Shown: piece after piece, positions 35,566 to 47,257 of the stretch
How positions within the stretch are numbered: position 1 is the stretch's first letter
How the letters are laid out: every line of letters begins with the position of its first letter
From: Siderastrea radians
Taxonomy: Eukaryota > Cnidaria > Anthozoa > Scleractinia > Rhizangiidae
DNA: 64,000 bases
Direction of reading: 5' to 3'
Assembly: GCA_964017195.1 (NCBI GenBank)
Contig: OZ024897.1
Location: 4,651,969 to 4,715,968, forward strand
The notes under the pieces: generated by a model
What the model saw: only the letters and a program-made list of their open reading frames with translations
Databases searched by the model: none
What the model was told of the DNA's origin: nothing
Made by a program: the position numbers and the translations under genes

Positions 35566-36274
35566 TCGTCCGGGTGAGTGTAGTCCTGAGAAGGAAGGTT
35601 TGTGGTGACATTGACTGACGTTTCGACAACCTGAGCGGAAGTCATCATCAGTCTCAAGGGAACTGTGAATCGTCAGTAGATGTTATAAGTCTCTGGTCGT
35701 TGTCCTGATTGGTCGACGATCTCGTGATGTTACTGGTCGTCTGTCAGTTAAGCCGTGATGTTATTGGCTTTGCAAATGTAAAACGTGATTGGTGCGTTTC
35801 AATCCGTCTTTCGTTAGTCAAATCTCCGTTGGTGTATTGTTAGTAAAATTACTCGGTTTGTCTATTGTTTTACAAAATTTTGGATTTATCAACTGAGTTG
35901 ATAAGGTAGATTGGCCACCATAAAGAGATTGAAAGCTGACGTTTCGAGCGTTAGCTCTTCGGATTCGCTCTGACCAAGGGCTGAAGCTCGAAACGTCTGC
36001 TTTCAATCTCTTTACGGTGGCAATCTACCTTATCAACTCAGTTGATAAATCCAAAATTTTGTGTTTCACGTCCCCACCGACGCAGCACCACAGTCATGAT
36101 TTCTTTAGAAACTGACCCCCTTGTTTATCTATTGTTTGTCTGTCTTGCTATTGTCGCCAATAAGTTGTTTCTAAGGCGCAGGTAGCTGATGGCAACGGTT
36201 CAGTGGTGTTTATTCTAAGTTAGTAAACAAGCTTTCCAGAGTGATTCGTTGATAGTAGTCCGTACTGTAGGTAA
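35566..36274 (-). mobile_element. Penelope-like retroelement, C-terminus and 3' tail (part 1)
   Basis: Read on the minus strand, 36274-36200 continues the endonuclease reading frame as TYSTDYYQRITLESLFTNLE and stops, followed by non-coding tail to about 35566 ending in the ATCGTCCGG block. The tail contains CTGATGATGAC...GTCGAAACGTC, a hammerhead-like core. It is interrupted by the hairpin element at 35871-36127. Part 2 is at 37131-37622. Inactive remnant. Confidence 0.8.
35871..36127. mobile_element. Palindromic 'GAAACGTCAGC' hairpin element, copy 3, with 10-bp target duplication
   Basis: Flanked on both sides by TCTATTGTTT (35861-35870 and 36128-36137), a target site duplication, inside the Penelope-like tail. 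Long inverted arms (TTTTGGATTTATCAACTGAG / CTCAGTTGATAAATCCAAAA) surround a central palindrome. The right end carries CACCGACGCAGCACCAC. Confidence 0.85.
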
Positions 36275-37130
36275 AGCCCCTTTCCCACATACAGGAATTT
36301 TCATACGGTCGATCACGATTTTGGAATTTTTAAAAATCGCAGTGGCGTCGGGACGAAATTCGTGGTCGACCGTAGCAATTCGTGGTGCGCCTTAATGGAC
36401 CGCGACGACACCTGAAAGGACCACGATGTTTTTGGACATGTCCAAAAAAATCGTGGTGCATCGTAGCACAAACAAATTCTTATACAAACGTAACACCTTC
36501 GTAGTAGCATCGTAGTGCCACCGTAGCGTTGCCGTGGTCGACCGCAACAGCATCGTGGTGCTTCGTGATCGATCACCTTGGACACCTCACCGACGGCAAG
36601 CCAAGACTACGCCACGATGCCAGGACGATGCCACTACGATGGCTCGATGACCTAGCTCGATCTAGCAAGATACTGGCAAGACGTCAACAAGAACCAAATT
36701 CACTTCCTGTTCAAAATCCCTGTTCACTTCCTGTTTGTACCACGTGACTACATGGATCATGGTATCGATATCGATCGCATCGCATAAATCACAAAAACTT
36801 CGTACTGGCGTCTTGGCACATCGTAGTGAAGCCGTATTGTAGTCGTAGTACCCTCTTCCTTATTCGTTGTACGCCGTGACCAATCATAATGATATCGTAA
36901 CTGTACCCAAGTCATTCGCGGCAATGCCGTGGCAATGCCGTGGTAATGCCGTATAATTACCGTACCACATCATGACGTCGTCTTGCTAGCGTCTTATTAC
37001 CTTCTTCACAAGACGTGGCACTCGAGTGCCCTTGAAATTTCGCGCGCAAATTGCCACGGTAGATCGCGATTTTTAAAAATCCAAAATCGTGATCGACCGT
37101 ACGAAAATTCGTGTATGTGGGAAAGGGGCT
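36275..37130. mobile_element. PIF/Harbinger-like MITE, TAA target duplication
   Basis: Terminal inverted repeats of about 65 bp begin AGCCCCTTTCCCACATACA and include TACGGTCGATCACGATTTTG; the right end is ...GGGAAAGGGGCT. TAA flanks both sides (36272-36274, 37131-37133), the 3-bp target typical of PIF/Harbinger. The interior has many CGTAGT/ACTACG sub-repeats. It interrupts the Penelope-like GIY-YIG frame. Confidence 0.85.
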
Positions 37131-37622
37131 TAACACATTCAGCAGAGTCCCAGTCGATTCTGTTGTGATTGTTCAAATTCCCGCCGGTCTCACTAACATA
37201 AGTGGCCTGGCAGTCGCAGCATTTGATCTTATAAAGTGCTTCCTGTTTGTCGCTCCGGGTTCCTCTTTGTCCTTAACGTTCGACAGTAGCTGTCGTAAAG
37301 TAGTGATAGGTTTGTGAGCAACGGGGATGTTGTAGGGTTGTAGGATTCGTGCGATAGTTTCAGAAGTCCCTTTGATGTAAGGTATGGTTGCAGTAGTGAC
37401 AGGTGTCGCGTTAGTGTTGGTAGCGTTCGTTTCTGAGTTTCTGTAAGTGTTGTGTCTAATAATGTCCCGAACGTAATTGTTCCTGTTGAAAATGTTGTCT
37501 AAGTACCTGATTTCGTCCGTTAAGCTGTCGGGTGAGTCACAAACTTGTTGCGCGCGTCTTGTCAAAGTCTGCGTAGCTTTGTGAGAAGTAAGGTTGTAAG
37601 ATGATTGGTCGAAAGGTGGATG
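37131..37622 (-). pseudogene. Penelope-like element: linker and GIY-YIG endonuclease remnant (part 2)
   Basis: Minus-strand frame from 37622 reads PPFDQSSYNLTSHKATQTLT, then DSLTDEIRYLDNIFNRNNY and IPYIKGTSETIARILQPYN, the usual region between reverse transcriptase and endonuclease. After a frameshift near 37260 it reads LYKIKCCDCQATYVSETGG, a GIY-YIG motif with the paired Cys of these elements, then NRIDWDSAECV, where the MITE at 36275-37130 interrupts. The reverse transcriptase is missing (5' truncation near 37622). Confidence 0.85.
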
Positions 37623-37815
37623 AAATCCTTAAGTGTGACCAATCAAATAAAAGCTATTGAGCAGTACTTTTCTGTGGCGCTGTTTATTATGCTGCACAAG
37701 GTGGTTCTAACTTTTGAGTCTGTGGATGAAATCCTAAAGTGTGACCATTCAAATGAAAGCTACTGAGCAGTACTTTTCCGTGGAGCTCTTTGCTATGTTG
37801 TACAAGGGTGATCGA
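37623..37815 (-). repeat. Two units of the 'TTTGAATGGTCACAC' repeat family
   Basis: GTGTGACCATTCAAATGAAA near 37739, AGCAGTACTTTTC and ACTTTTGAGTCTGTGGATGA match the reverse complement of units in the array at 14998-15565. They abut the truncated end of the Penelope-like element. Confidence 0.65.
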
Positions 37816-38483
37816 GTCTTTTGACGCTTTTACGGAATTGTTACTATTTAAATCAAAGATATCGAGCAGCCCTTTCTTATTTTGTTTTGCTTGCTCGTTA
37901 GTTAGTTATTTCGTTTGTGTCTTTGTTGTTGTTTTTTTAGTCATTCTGTCAAGAGAGTGAACATTATAATTGACTTGTAACTTCTAAAAGCTAACAACTA
38001 TGATCAGGCGAGTCCGACTTCTTTGTCCCGTTAAACAGAAAACGGATATTTTCTTCCATAGTGTCTGTCATGCGCGATCGTGAAAACCTGGATTCAGCGT
38101 ACTTGCGACGTATACCGGGATGACCAAACTTCGCAATTGTACCTTTTTCTCTCTAAATAGAAAAACCAAATGTACCTTTCTCCCTCTTCATGAGAAAACG
38201 AAACGTTGTATGTCAACTGTAGCGTGAATAGCACAGTCTAGCAAGAGATTATTTTTTGAGTGTAGTAATCACAGCATCGATTAAGAAACATTTTTTTGCA
38301 TTCTATGACTTAAGTTTGAACGCAGGCATATTTGGAAAACTTAACGTTTCATTCTCTATTCACAAATATTATTAGACGGCTCTGAATTTTGTTTTCTATA
38401 TCTCGAGTTGCACTGTATCTTGAAAATGAAAATTCCGTCCTCTTGTTTTTTACAGGAATTAAGGTGAAAATTACCGCAATCTA
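37816..38483. other. Intergenic spacer
   Basis: No gene or bounded repeat was recognised; T-rich with no long reading frame. Confidence 0.35.
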
Positions 38484-38645
38484 TCGTATTTACCCTCATA
38501 CGGGCCACAACTGCGTTTAGACGCACCTTCGAAATTTGAGACACTATTTCGAAAAATATGCCAGGCATGCATGACGGATGATTGCGCACGCGTTTGAGCC
38601 TTGTTTTCTCTAGACATTGTGGCCTAGTTGCGGGTGAATACGGTA
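38484..38645. mobile_element. Small MITE-like palindrome
   Basis: CGTATTTACCCTCATACGGG near 38487 pairs with GCGGGTGAATACGG near 38630, and GGCCACAACTGCG pairs imperfectly with ATTGTGGCC. The ends are less exact than in the other elements. Confidence 0.5.
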
Positions 38646-39164
38646 AACGTTTAGCTACGCTTTTAAAAGTTAGTTTTCTACCTCTAGTTCTTGTTAGAAT
38701 GGCTATCTTTGTTCCTTAGTTGATTTCCAACGTCCGAAGGTTTCCTTGTACCTTGTACCCTAGAAACAAAATTATATCATTTACTGTAATTACGTTTTGG
38801 GCGTCAGTAAGTTTAGAGCAGAAACAGACACACTTTTTTCATCGTTTGATTGTGTTTTTTTTTCTTTTCTTTTCCCCCTCAGTCTTGAACTGTGACCACA
38901 AATTGGCAACAAAATTATCTTTTATGTGAGATTCCAATGTCAAATCTAAATACTCGAAATATTCAGTTAACTCGCTTTCTGAACCATTCACAGTCCGCAG
39001 GAAAAATGTTTGCAAACGATCCATTGACAACAATACAGCTCTAAGAAATTTTACAATCCTTAAGGGATGCGTCCTAGCTACCGACTCTTTCTCTCTTTTA
39101 TTTTCCCAAGAGTAATATTCCTCAAACATAAAGATAGGCATTCTTGGAACTAAGTGATCCCTCT

Positions 39165-39905
39165 CCTATTCAGGCTGAAAATACGGAATCTTAACATTAT
39201 TCTAGATTAGAAAAGCCGCAAAGCTACATATTTTTGGCAAATCCCTTCACCATCATTGTTTGCAAAAATCCCCAAATTCACTACACAATAAGAAAGGAAG
39301 TTACAGAAGATATTAAGCCGTACCTCTCTTTAAAAAAGATGTCACAGTTGACGTTGAGGTTGACGCTGTATTATTTCCCTTTGCGCCCTTCCCATTACCC
39401 TCTTCCAACTGCCTTTCCCCTCCCTACTTGTTGGAATTTCTTTTGTGGGAGGGGGGAGGGGTTGGCTTCTTACTTAGTAGGAACACTGCCGCTGTTTGGA
39501 ACCAAACAGATTTTGACTACACTCTAAAGTCGTTGGAACACCCTCCCCTCCTAAGCTGGACTAGCTTTCATTCGATTACCCTGTCAGTTCCATCACAATT
39601 CGAAATCTCACCTTTTTTAAAGCAATGTCGTTGTGTGCTTGAAGTCGCCTCCGTTGAGTTTGCCCATTCTTTGACTAACATTTACCTGAAGAGAGACAAG
39701 GTGTTTGTAAGACTTAAATATAACTTAACTTGTTTGACCTAGACTTGGGTCCTTATCTTATCGTCGAACGTTAATTTTTCGGGGACGAAGGGTTATAGTT
39801 CAATTCACAATACAAAGTCTCCGTTTAGGGCCTAAATTTTTAAAGTATCCCTCCCTTTTATAGCATTGATCCTCAATACCAGCACCCTATTTCAAAGCTT
39901 AACAG
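39165..39905. repeat. Direct segmental duplication, copy 1
   Basis: AGGCTGAAAATACGG, TTGCAAAAATCCCCAAATTC, GATATTAAGCCG and TTGACGTTGAGGTTGA recur in the same order from about 40452, an offset near 1287 bp. No coding sequence. Confidence 0.75.
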
Positions 39906-40009
39906 AACTGGCTTACACTCGTAACGTGCCTGTGTTTAACGTACATAAAGGATCACTATACAGACGTACGCTCATAATGGGAAAGGAAAGGGGGTAGGGG
40001 GTTCTACCT

Positions 40010-40360
40010 TTACTACTTTCCGTACCCACGCGTCCTGGTTCCTGCACTAAAGGGTTCTGAATTCCCTACTTCCCTTAAGTCCCGGTTCCTACCCTAGGGG
40101 TTCCTTATTCCCTTCTTCCTGTACCTCTACATCCCGGTTCCTGTCTCTAGCAGTTCAGAATTCCATACTTCCCATACCCTGTAGTCCCGGCTCGACCCTG
40201 AGGGGTTCTGAAATCTCTCTTTCCTGTGCCCTTATGGCCCAGTTCATGCCTCTAGGGTTTCCAAATTCCTCACTTCCCATACTGTTAAGTCCCCGTTCCT
40301 GCCCCTGGGGGGTTCTGAATTCCTTTCTTCCTATGCTCTCAAGCCCCAGTAGACACCCCT
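40010..40360. repeat. Tandem array, unit about 60 bp, 'GTTCCTGCCCCTAGGGGTTC'
   Basis: Five to six units with the order CCCGGTTCCTGCC, AGGGGTTCTGAATTCC, TACTTCCCATACCC, TTAAGT. Pyrimidine-rich on the plus strand. The reading frames across it are low-complexity. Confidence 0.75.
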
Positions 40361-40451
40361 TTCTAGTGGCCCCTCAGCTTTTTCTGTTAAAAAATTGCGC
40401 AAATCCTCTCTATTTCTCCCCTCTCCCTGCCTCTCACTAGTAATTTTTTTG

Positions 40452-41410
40452 TGCTACCAGGCTGAAAATACGTTATCACTCATGATCTTATTCTAGACTA
40501 GAAAACTGTAAAGCTACGTCTTCAGTTTTTAGACAAGTCTCTTCACCGTCATTGTTTGCAAAAATCCCCAAATTCACTACACCCAAAAAGATACGAAATT
40601 GCTGGAGATATTAAGCCGCGCCTCTCTTTAAAAATATGTAACGGTTGACGTTGAGGTTGATGCTGTCTTTTTTCCCTTTCCACCCTTCCCAAAGGCTCAG
40701 TCTCCAGTAAAAAGAGTCGTGAGTGTCTCAACGCGCCCGCGATTCTAGCCACCTTCACGGCTGGGCGCCCGGGTTTGGTTATTGTTTAGGCTGACCAATC
40801 AGGAACAAGCCCCCTGAAATTTGCGGGGTAGAATGGGGGCATAATTTAGTGGGATTTCGGGCTATTTTCGATAATTATTCAAGACGGTGGACGCTGCGAG
40901 GGTTGACCGTAATTTTCAGAATGCTTGCTCATACGCTCTTCATGAGTTTGGTCTTGATCATTTCAAGGAACAACAGTGTCTTGCTATGAATTTGTAATGA
41001 CGTCACGGACATGCCACCAAACCCGTGCGCCCAGCCGTGAAGGTGGCGAGAATCGCGGGCGCATCAAGACACTCACGGCTGAAGACTGAACCTACCCTTC
41101 CCATTACCCCTTCTCAACTATCTTTCCCGTCCCTTCTCCAAGGAATTTGTTTTGGGATGGGACAGGGTGTTTGGGTTCCCACTTGGTAGGTACACCACTA
41201 AATAACAGATTTCATTGATTATAGGACTATAGCATTCATTTGATCACAATATCACTTGCACCACAATTCGAAATCTCACCTTTTTTAAAGCAATATGTCA
41301 CGGTGTAGTTGAAGTTGCCTTTGCATTTAATTAACTTAATCCCCAATCCCCTCTATTTCTCCCCGTTCCCTGCCTCTCGCTAGTTATTACTTTGTTCTAC
41401 CAGGCCCCCC
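40452..41410. repeat. Direct segmental duplication, copy 2 (contains a MITE)
   Basis: Matches 39165-39905 on both sides of an inserted element at 40694-41092. For example, CCCTTCCCATTACCC resumes directly after the insertion. Confidence 0.75.
40694..41092. mobile_element. MITE with long inverted repeats and 10-bp target duplication
   Basis: GTGAGTGTCTCAACGCGCCC near 40719 and CACCTTCACGGCTGGGCGCC are mirrored near 41060 and 41032. ACCCTTCCCA flanks both ends (40682-40691, 41094-41103). Copy 1 of the surrounding duplication preserves the empty site. Confidence 0.85.
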
Positions 41411-41556
41411 TCACTATTATATTCTAACTTGGTATTTCTTCCTAATGAAACACAATACAATCTTTATGATTAAAAAAGCGGACACTCTAATAAGAACCAA
41501 CAATACCCACCTCGTAAAACTTGTACAGGAAGAAGTCGTGGAGAAATCATTGTTCA

Positions 41557-41558
<2 letters not shown>

Positions 41559-41596
<38 letters not shown>
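41559..41596. repeat. (AAT)n microsatellite
   Basis: About twelve uninterrupted AAT repeats. Confidence 0.9.
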
Positions 41597-41597
<1 letters not shown>

Positions 41598-42530
41598 GTT
41601 TAATAACACTCCAAAGAACTCGCTACGAGCAAGCAAAGTTGAGAGGACACGTAAAGGCCGGACGCTGTGAAGGAAAAATAAAAATAGATATGCTTGAAAA
41701 ATTCAAAAGCTCAAATTATTTTTTACCTTTACCTTTTTTACCAAAATAGTCAAGAAAATTAAAATTTCAAATTTCCTATTCTTCATTTCCAAATGTTGCC
41801 CGAAACAGATTGAAAAAATCATTTCCTCACAAGCCCATCCATTAAATATCCAGTCAGCTACTTTCATACTTTTTCATATAATTAAAGAGCAATCATAAAC
41901 AAAGCTCCACTCAGAAAATGTATGCATAATTAATGAGGGGTGCTCCGCAAAAATTTCGCCAAAAGTTTCATCACCAACGAGCAAACTTTAAATGAATGCT
42001 GAAAGTATAGTAAAGAAAATATACTTACTTATATCTATATTACCTGAAGATTGTACACGACGTTTGTAATATTTATCGTTTCTGTCCGTTATCCATGTGC
42101 CAGCAAATGTCCTTCTAGAACTGAAGCAAAACTTGAGCATGCAAGCCAAGGGAGTCGATAGCTTCCCTTCTCACAAACAAATATCATTCGCACTGAAAAC
42201 TGTTATTGACGTTTTAACCTTAAAAATAGCAAACTTAGTTATTCCAACGGTCGACTTCGCTTTCCTCAACCTCGTGGTGAAGGTGCTACGAAAAAATGAA
42301 TAATAAATTTTTTAATGAATTTATCTGCAATTCAAATTTAAAAATCTTGCATTCGGTGACGAATTTAGAATAAGAACATCCCGCAGTATGCTCGCAAAAT
42401 TGGCGGTTTCAAGTATCATTTAAAATTTAATCGCAATTTATAATTAAACTATTGGCAATTTTTGCTGCGGTTTTGGCTGTTTTGTAACAGTTTGTTAGCG
42501 ATTTGATTTTGATTTTGTGAGCTTGTTTCG
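41597..42530. other. Intergenic AT-rich spacer
   Basis: No supported gene. One 68-codon frame near 42097-42303 has no recognisable features and no convincing splice context. Confidence 0.35.
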
Positions 42531-42532
42531 CT

Positions 42533-42862
42533 TTAACCTCGTCCCAAGGGCCTTCTCCTCGTTCAAACTGGCGGATCGGAGAAACCTCTTGTCAAGGTTG
42601 CCAAAATGACTTCAAAAATTCCTGAGAATTTTGTCACATAAACACAATGAAATGTCTTCGTTTCGTTGAAACAACGGTTTCAGATTGCAAAGAACAAACA
42701 GGGCCGCCAGACGCTGGAAACAACTTCCGAAAAAGCCATTTCATCATGTGTCACGTGACAACATATTCCACCATTCTTGGAGTATTTCAGCAGCCTTGAC
42801 CAGGGGTTTTTCCGATCCGCCATTTTGAACGAGGAGAAGGCCCTGAGGGCGAGGCTGGTTTC
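42533..42862. mobile_element. MITE with about 70-bp terminal inverted repeats
   Basis: AACCTCGTCCCAAGGGCCTT, CTCCTCGTTCAAA and GGCGGATCGG at the left are mirrored by CCGATCCGCC, TTTGAACGAGGAG and AAGGCCCTGAGGGCGAGG at the right. The interior is non-coding. Confidence 0.8.
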
Positions 42863-43699
42863 ACCCTTGTCCAGCTGAACAAGGGTAACATTGGCTCTGC
42901 GAATGAGATTGGTTTCGCTTAGATTAGAGCGCATACGATGTGAGCATAAACGTGAACATTCTCCAAACCAGAGTACCTCTCATTTGCATAAAAGAGCCCA
43001 GGGGCGTCCCCGAAAATTTGGGTTGGGCTGTATGGCTCACTTCTTAACCGAAATATTTCAGAGCAAAATATTTCAAAATATTTTAGACCTGCCAAGGAAC
43101 TGCTTCGGTTTGCGGAAGTATTTGAGAAGGGCCGATATTAATCAAAACGCACATACCCAATTCCAGAGCAGAATACACAAGCCTAACCCAATTTCAGACC
43201 AAAATGGTACACATCTATACCCTAATGCAGACCAGAACGGCTCGAAAACTATATCCTTTGCGCGACACATACCTATTTTAGATTATATAAGGGAGCAGCC
43301 CCCTTAGGTTATACGTTACAAGGTTGGACGCACAGTTTAAGTAAGCATGCAATGTCATGTGCATTCTTTAATTGTTTTTGGTCCTTAAGATGCTCAAAAA
43401 TGTATTTTACTGACAGAAACCAAGCGACTCAGCGTAGAAAAGGCTGCGCACAGACACATTCCCTGCCCTCACCATCCCCCCTCCCCCCCAAAAGCTGTTG
43501 TGTTAAACACTACAAGCCATGTTGCAGAAGTGAAGTCGTGTTCTTCTCTTGTACAAGGTAGTTCTTACTTTAAGTGTTAATGGGTAATAATATCCTTAAA
43601 GGGGGAGACCCTAACTACAGAGCTGGGGTTGTTGCTGCAGGATTTATTCTGTCATACTCTCACGATTTTGGAGCGTTGTGTACCGCTCCGTTAGTGAAA
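42863..43699. other. Intergenic sequence with short internal repeats
   Basis: A stretch at 43140-43260 repeats AATTCCAGA / AATTTCAGACC / AATGCAGACC-like blocks roughly every 40 bp. No gene is recognised; the 138-codon frame at 42891-43307 is repeat-derived. Confidence 0.4.
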
Positions 43700-44225
43700 T
43701 GACTGAGGAACTCGTACTTTTTGCTCTCCATGGAAGTCGTACTTTTTTGCTCTGTATGGAGTCGTACTTTTTTGCTCTCTATGGAAGTCGTACTTTTCGC
43801 TCTGTTTGGAAGTCGTACTTTTTTGCTTTGTATGGAAGTCGTACTTTTTCGCTCTGTATAGAAATCGTACGTTTTTGCTCTCTATGAACTCGTACTTTTT
43901 TCTCTCTCTGTGGACTCGTACGTTTGGTTCTTTACTGAACTCGTACTTTTTTGCTCTCTATGGAAGTCGTACTATTTGCTCTCTACTGAACTCCTACGTT
44001 TTTGCTCTCTACTGAACTCGTACAAAAAATTACTACTTGAAGAAAAATGTCCTGGGGGCAAAAAAGGAGGAATGAGAGGGAAAAAGTAAGAGTGAGAGCT
44101 ACAATAACTTTCCAGATATCTCGTTTCGTTATATTTGTGACGTGGGCTCCCCAAAAAGCATCATCGTCGTCGCTGTCGTCATTAGGGCAAAAAATTACGA
44201 GGGAAAAAGCACGACAGGGTTTTCT
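43700..44225. repeat. Second GTACGACT/GTCGTACTTTTTTGC array
   Basis: About a dozen units of GTCGTACTTTTTTGCTCTNT plus ATGGAA in one orientation (43705-44030), then a few degenerate units in the other orientation. Same family as 24170-26420, roughly 18 kb away. Confidence 0.85.
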
Positions 44226-44444
44226 CCCTGTGGAAATGAAGAAAAGCTGTGTCTGATTGTCTCTGTGCTAAGGGCTTGCAGGCTCATATGTTTTGCAGGG
44301 AAGGCGTGCAATATGAATGCAAAAGAAATTTCCTAAAAAAAATGCTTTTTTCTTTGTAATAAAAGAATCATGAATCAAACATTATTATAGGCAATAACAG
44401 AGCAAAAACAAGTCAAAGCTGTTAGTTAGTAACAAGTCACATAG

Positions 44445-44620
44445 ACCTTATTCCAAAATGGCGGAAATACATGACTCTTTTGTCGAATTGTTAATTGGCC
44501 CTTGTTGCCTCGATCCCATCTGCAGAATTCACAGTAATATTTGGCTTAAAATGAGGCAACAAGGGCCAATTAACATGGAGACAAAAGAATAATGTATTTT
44601 CCACCATTTTGGAATAAGGT
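44445..44620. mobile_element. Short MITE 'ACCTTATTCCAAAATGG'
   Basis: ACCTTATTCCAAAATGGCGG is mirrored by CCACCATTTTGGAATAAGGT; internally GGCCCTTGTTGCCTC pairs with GAGGCAACAAGGGCC. The whole 176 bp folds. Confidence 0.85.
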
Positions 44621-45335
44621 GTATTGAACTTTTTAAAACAATTTTGTGTTTTTTTTTTTTTGGGGGGGGGGGGGGTTAGTTTATATTGTGCCAAAAGCGA
44701 GCACGTTAGATGGGCACATTAAATACACACACCTCACGGTTAACTCTTATAAATAACAATCTAAAACGATTTACCAACATGGTTCCTGAGGGATTAATAG
44801 TTTTATTATTTTCATGGCCAAGTGGCCATGTCTATATAAAGAGATTTCCTCTTAGTATAGTTCTTCAAAAATTTACGACGTATTTTGAGTACCAAATAGT
44901 TAAAATACACAAACGATGGAAAAAAAAAAACGAACCCGCGATAAAAAAGGGTAGAGAGTTCCCCATTTTCATGACAAACTGAATGCGATGCTTTTCTGTC
45001 TCAGATAAAACTTTTCAGTGACCAACAACACTTCTCTCCGGTAAGTTGGCCTTTCCAGCCTCTCCAAAACTGCGGGTTCGTGTTCAAAATTTTTATGCTT
45101 TGAGATTTTATGCTTTGGTGAAAGCTGACTAATATACTGTTTTCAACTAAGCGTGTACACGTCAAACCCACACACACACAAAAAACCTAATTTGGTATCA
45201 AGGAAGACGTATTGTAATCAAACGTTTGAAGTTTGAAGCCTATTTGCGGCGAACTTTGGCGCTCGAAGTGAGTTGATTGTCACCCAAGTCTGAATGAACT
45301 TTGGCAAGTATAATCTTTATAGCGTTTAAACAAAT
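44621..45335. other. Intergenic spacer with a poly-T/poly-G tract
   Basis: A T run followed by about 14 G lies near 44648-44676. No gene is supported. Confidence 0.4.
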
Positions 45336-45657
45336 TTAAGGACGGTGCCTTTTATACGGAGGTAATTTTGCAAAGGGTATTTGTCTGTAGGGAAAAAGCA
45401 GATCTTATCAAGGGTTACTGGAAGAATGTATGGCAAATTTCTTTACAGACTTATGCTCCATTACCTCTGAAAAATGCGTGGTTACCCCCTAATTTTCTTT
45501 TTGGATTCTGATGGCCCTTGATAAGATCTGCTTTCTCTACACAGTTATAAGCCGCGCAAAAATACCTTTGTATTCGTAGGTAAATTCCTTAAGAAACTTA
45601 AATATCTCGGACAAGACCCGAGATGCGCGCAGTAACAGAAGGAGGCACCGTCCTTAA
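45336..45657. mobile_element. MITE family 'TTAAGGACGGTGCC', copy 1
   Basis: TTAAGGACGGTGCC at the left and GGCACCGTCCTTAA at the right are exact inverts. AAAGCAGATCTTATCAAGGG and its inverse CCCTTGATAAGATCTGCTTT lie inside. A related copy is at 51741-52141. Confidence 0.85.
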
Positions 45658-46298
45658 CCAGTTGCAAAACTAGTACTGTACGTCTAAAACATGTCTCAAC
45701 ATTTACAAATGCGTAAGCTCGCCTAACGTACATTCACAATGTGCCATATTTGATACCAACTTTATATTTATACATCACGATTTTTCGTGACGTGTACACG
45801 CTTGGATGCAACCGGTAGTATTAGCACTGTATAGAAGACCGTAAGAACTAATTAATTTTCTATCATTAAAATTCTGCTTTAACTGCGCCTTCGAAGTCCA
45901 AAAGGTTCAAAAAGTCGGATGTGATTGGAAGATTAAGGTTTTGTTAAGTCCGTAATTACGACTGACGGCCGTTAAACGATTGTCTAGTCTCCTACACAGC
46001 CATTGTTTAGTCCGTTGAGTTTGAAGTTTAGTGTTCGTGTTCGTTGCGTGTTCTTGAAAGGCACAGTAAAGCGACTGGCCGACTACACATCTTTAAAAAC
46101 TGACTTTGTCTCAGGAAACTCCTTGTTCCGCTGAAACGCGACTCGATAACCTTACTACTCACTGTAAGTCACTTGGCGAATAGCAAGAACACATTGTCAA
46201 ACTGAGTAGTGTAGCGCACAAATGAATGCCAGCTACACAGGCCAGTTTCCATGAAAACAACGAGCTCAGCCTCAGAGTGTATCTGGTTAGTAAGATGC
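45658..46298. other. Downstream flank of TRMT2A
   Basis: Probable 3' UTR of the minus-strand gene plus intergenic DNA. No clear AATAAA on the minus strand was identified close to the stop. Confidence 0.35.
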
Positions 46299-47224
46299 TC
46301 AGTAGTACCACTTGTAATATTTTGCGGCGTCCACTGATGTCATGTCTCTCTCAAACAACAGCAGTAATTCACAGTGCTTGGTGTGTGGGAACAGGTCCAC
46401 AGGAACGGCTTTCACCAGGCGGAATGGAGCTGTTTTGATTCTCTTGGAGGTTGGTCTGCATAAACTGTCATAAAACAGAAAGATTAGGCTGCACTACTAT
46501 CACAAACTGACGTATTCTTGAAACGAAAGAAGGTTTCATAAAACTATGCATTGTAGCTTCTGTCTTCAAAGGAACTTCAAAGAGGTTTCTAGGAAAATCA
46601 CCAGAGAAGAAAGACAAACTTCTAATGGCCGAAGTACGGGGGTACTATAGGGACGTTCATTGCGTGCGTTGTGAGTTCTTAATATGAAAGATTTCGACGA
46701 ACGAGATTGCCAATTGTATGGACTAGTGCCATTTACCGAGCGAGACTTCCAATCTTATGCTATCCAACACTGTTTGTCCAGTTTTTTGTTTTATGTTAAC
46801 GAAACTTCCAATTTAATGGACTAATTGAGTTGCAGCGAAAATTCTAAATGTGTTACCTTGGAACTTGCAAAATATGTTCCCAATTACCTATTTACGAAAC
46901 CAACCATTTTACTGCCCCACCCCCACCTCCACCCTCCACCCCCCTCCCATAAAGCGGCAGCTTTCTGTTTCTTTTATCAAATTATAAATTAAGCGACACC
47001 GTGACATCATAACTGTATTCACGAAGTCTTGTGCGAAACGGCAACCCACCCCATCACTGGGCGAACTATGTTATCCGCAATGATGAGTTATATTAGTCGA
47101 TTATGTCTTACTCAAGAAAGTTGACGAAGGCTGCGCTAGGATTGCAGGAAACATAGATGAGTTTATCCATTCGACGGCTCTTCCTGATAGCGTGGAGAAC
47201 AGATTGGTCTACAAAAAAAATAAT

Positions 47225-47257
<33 letters not shown>

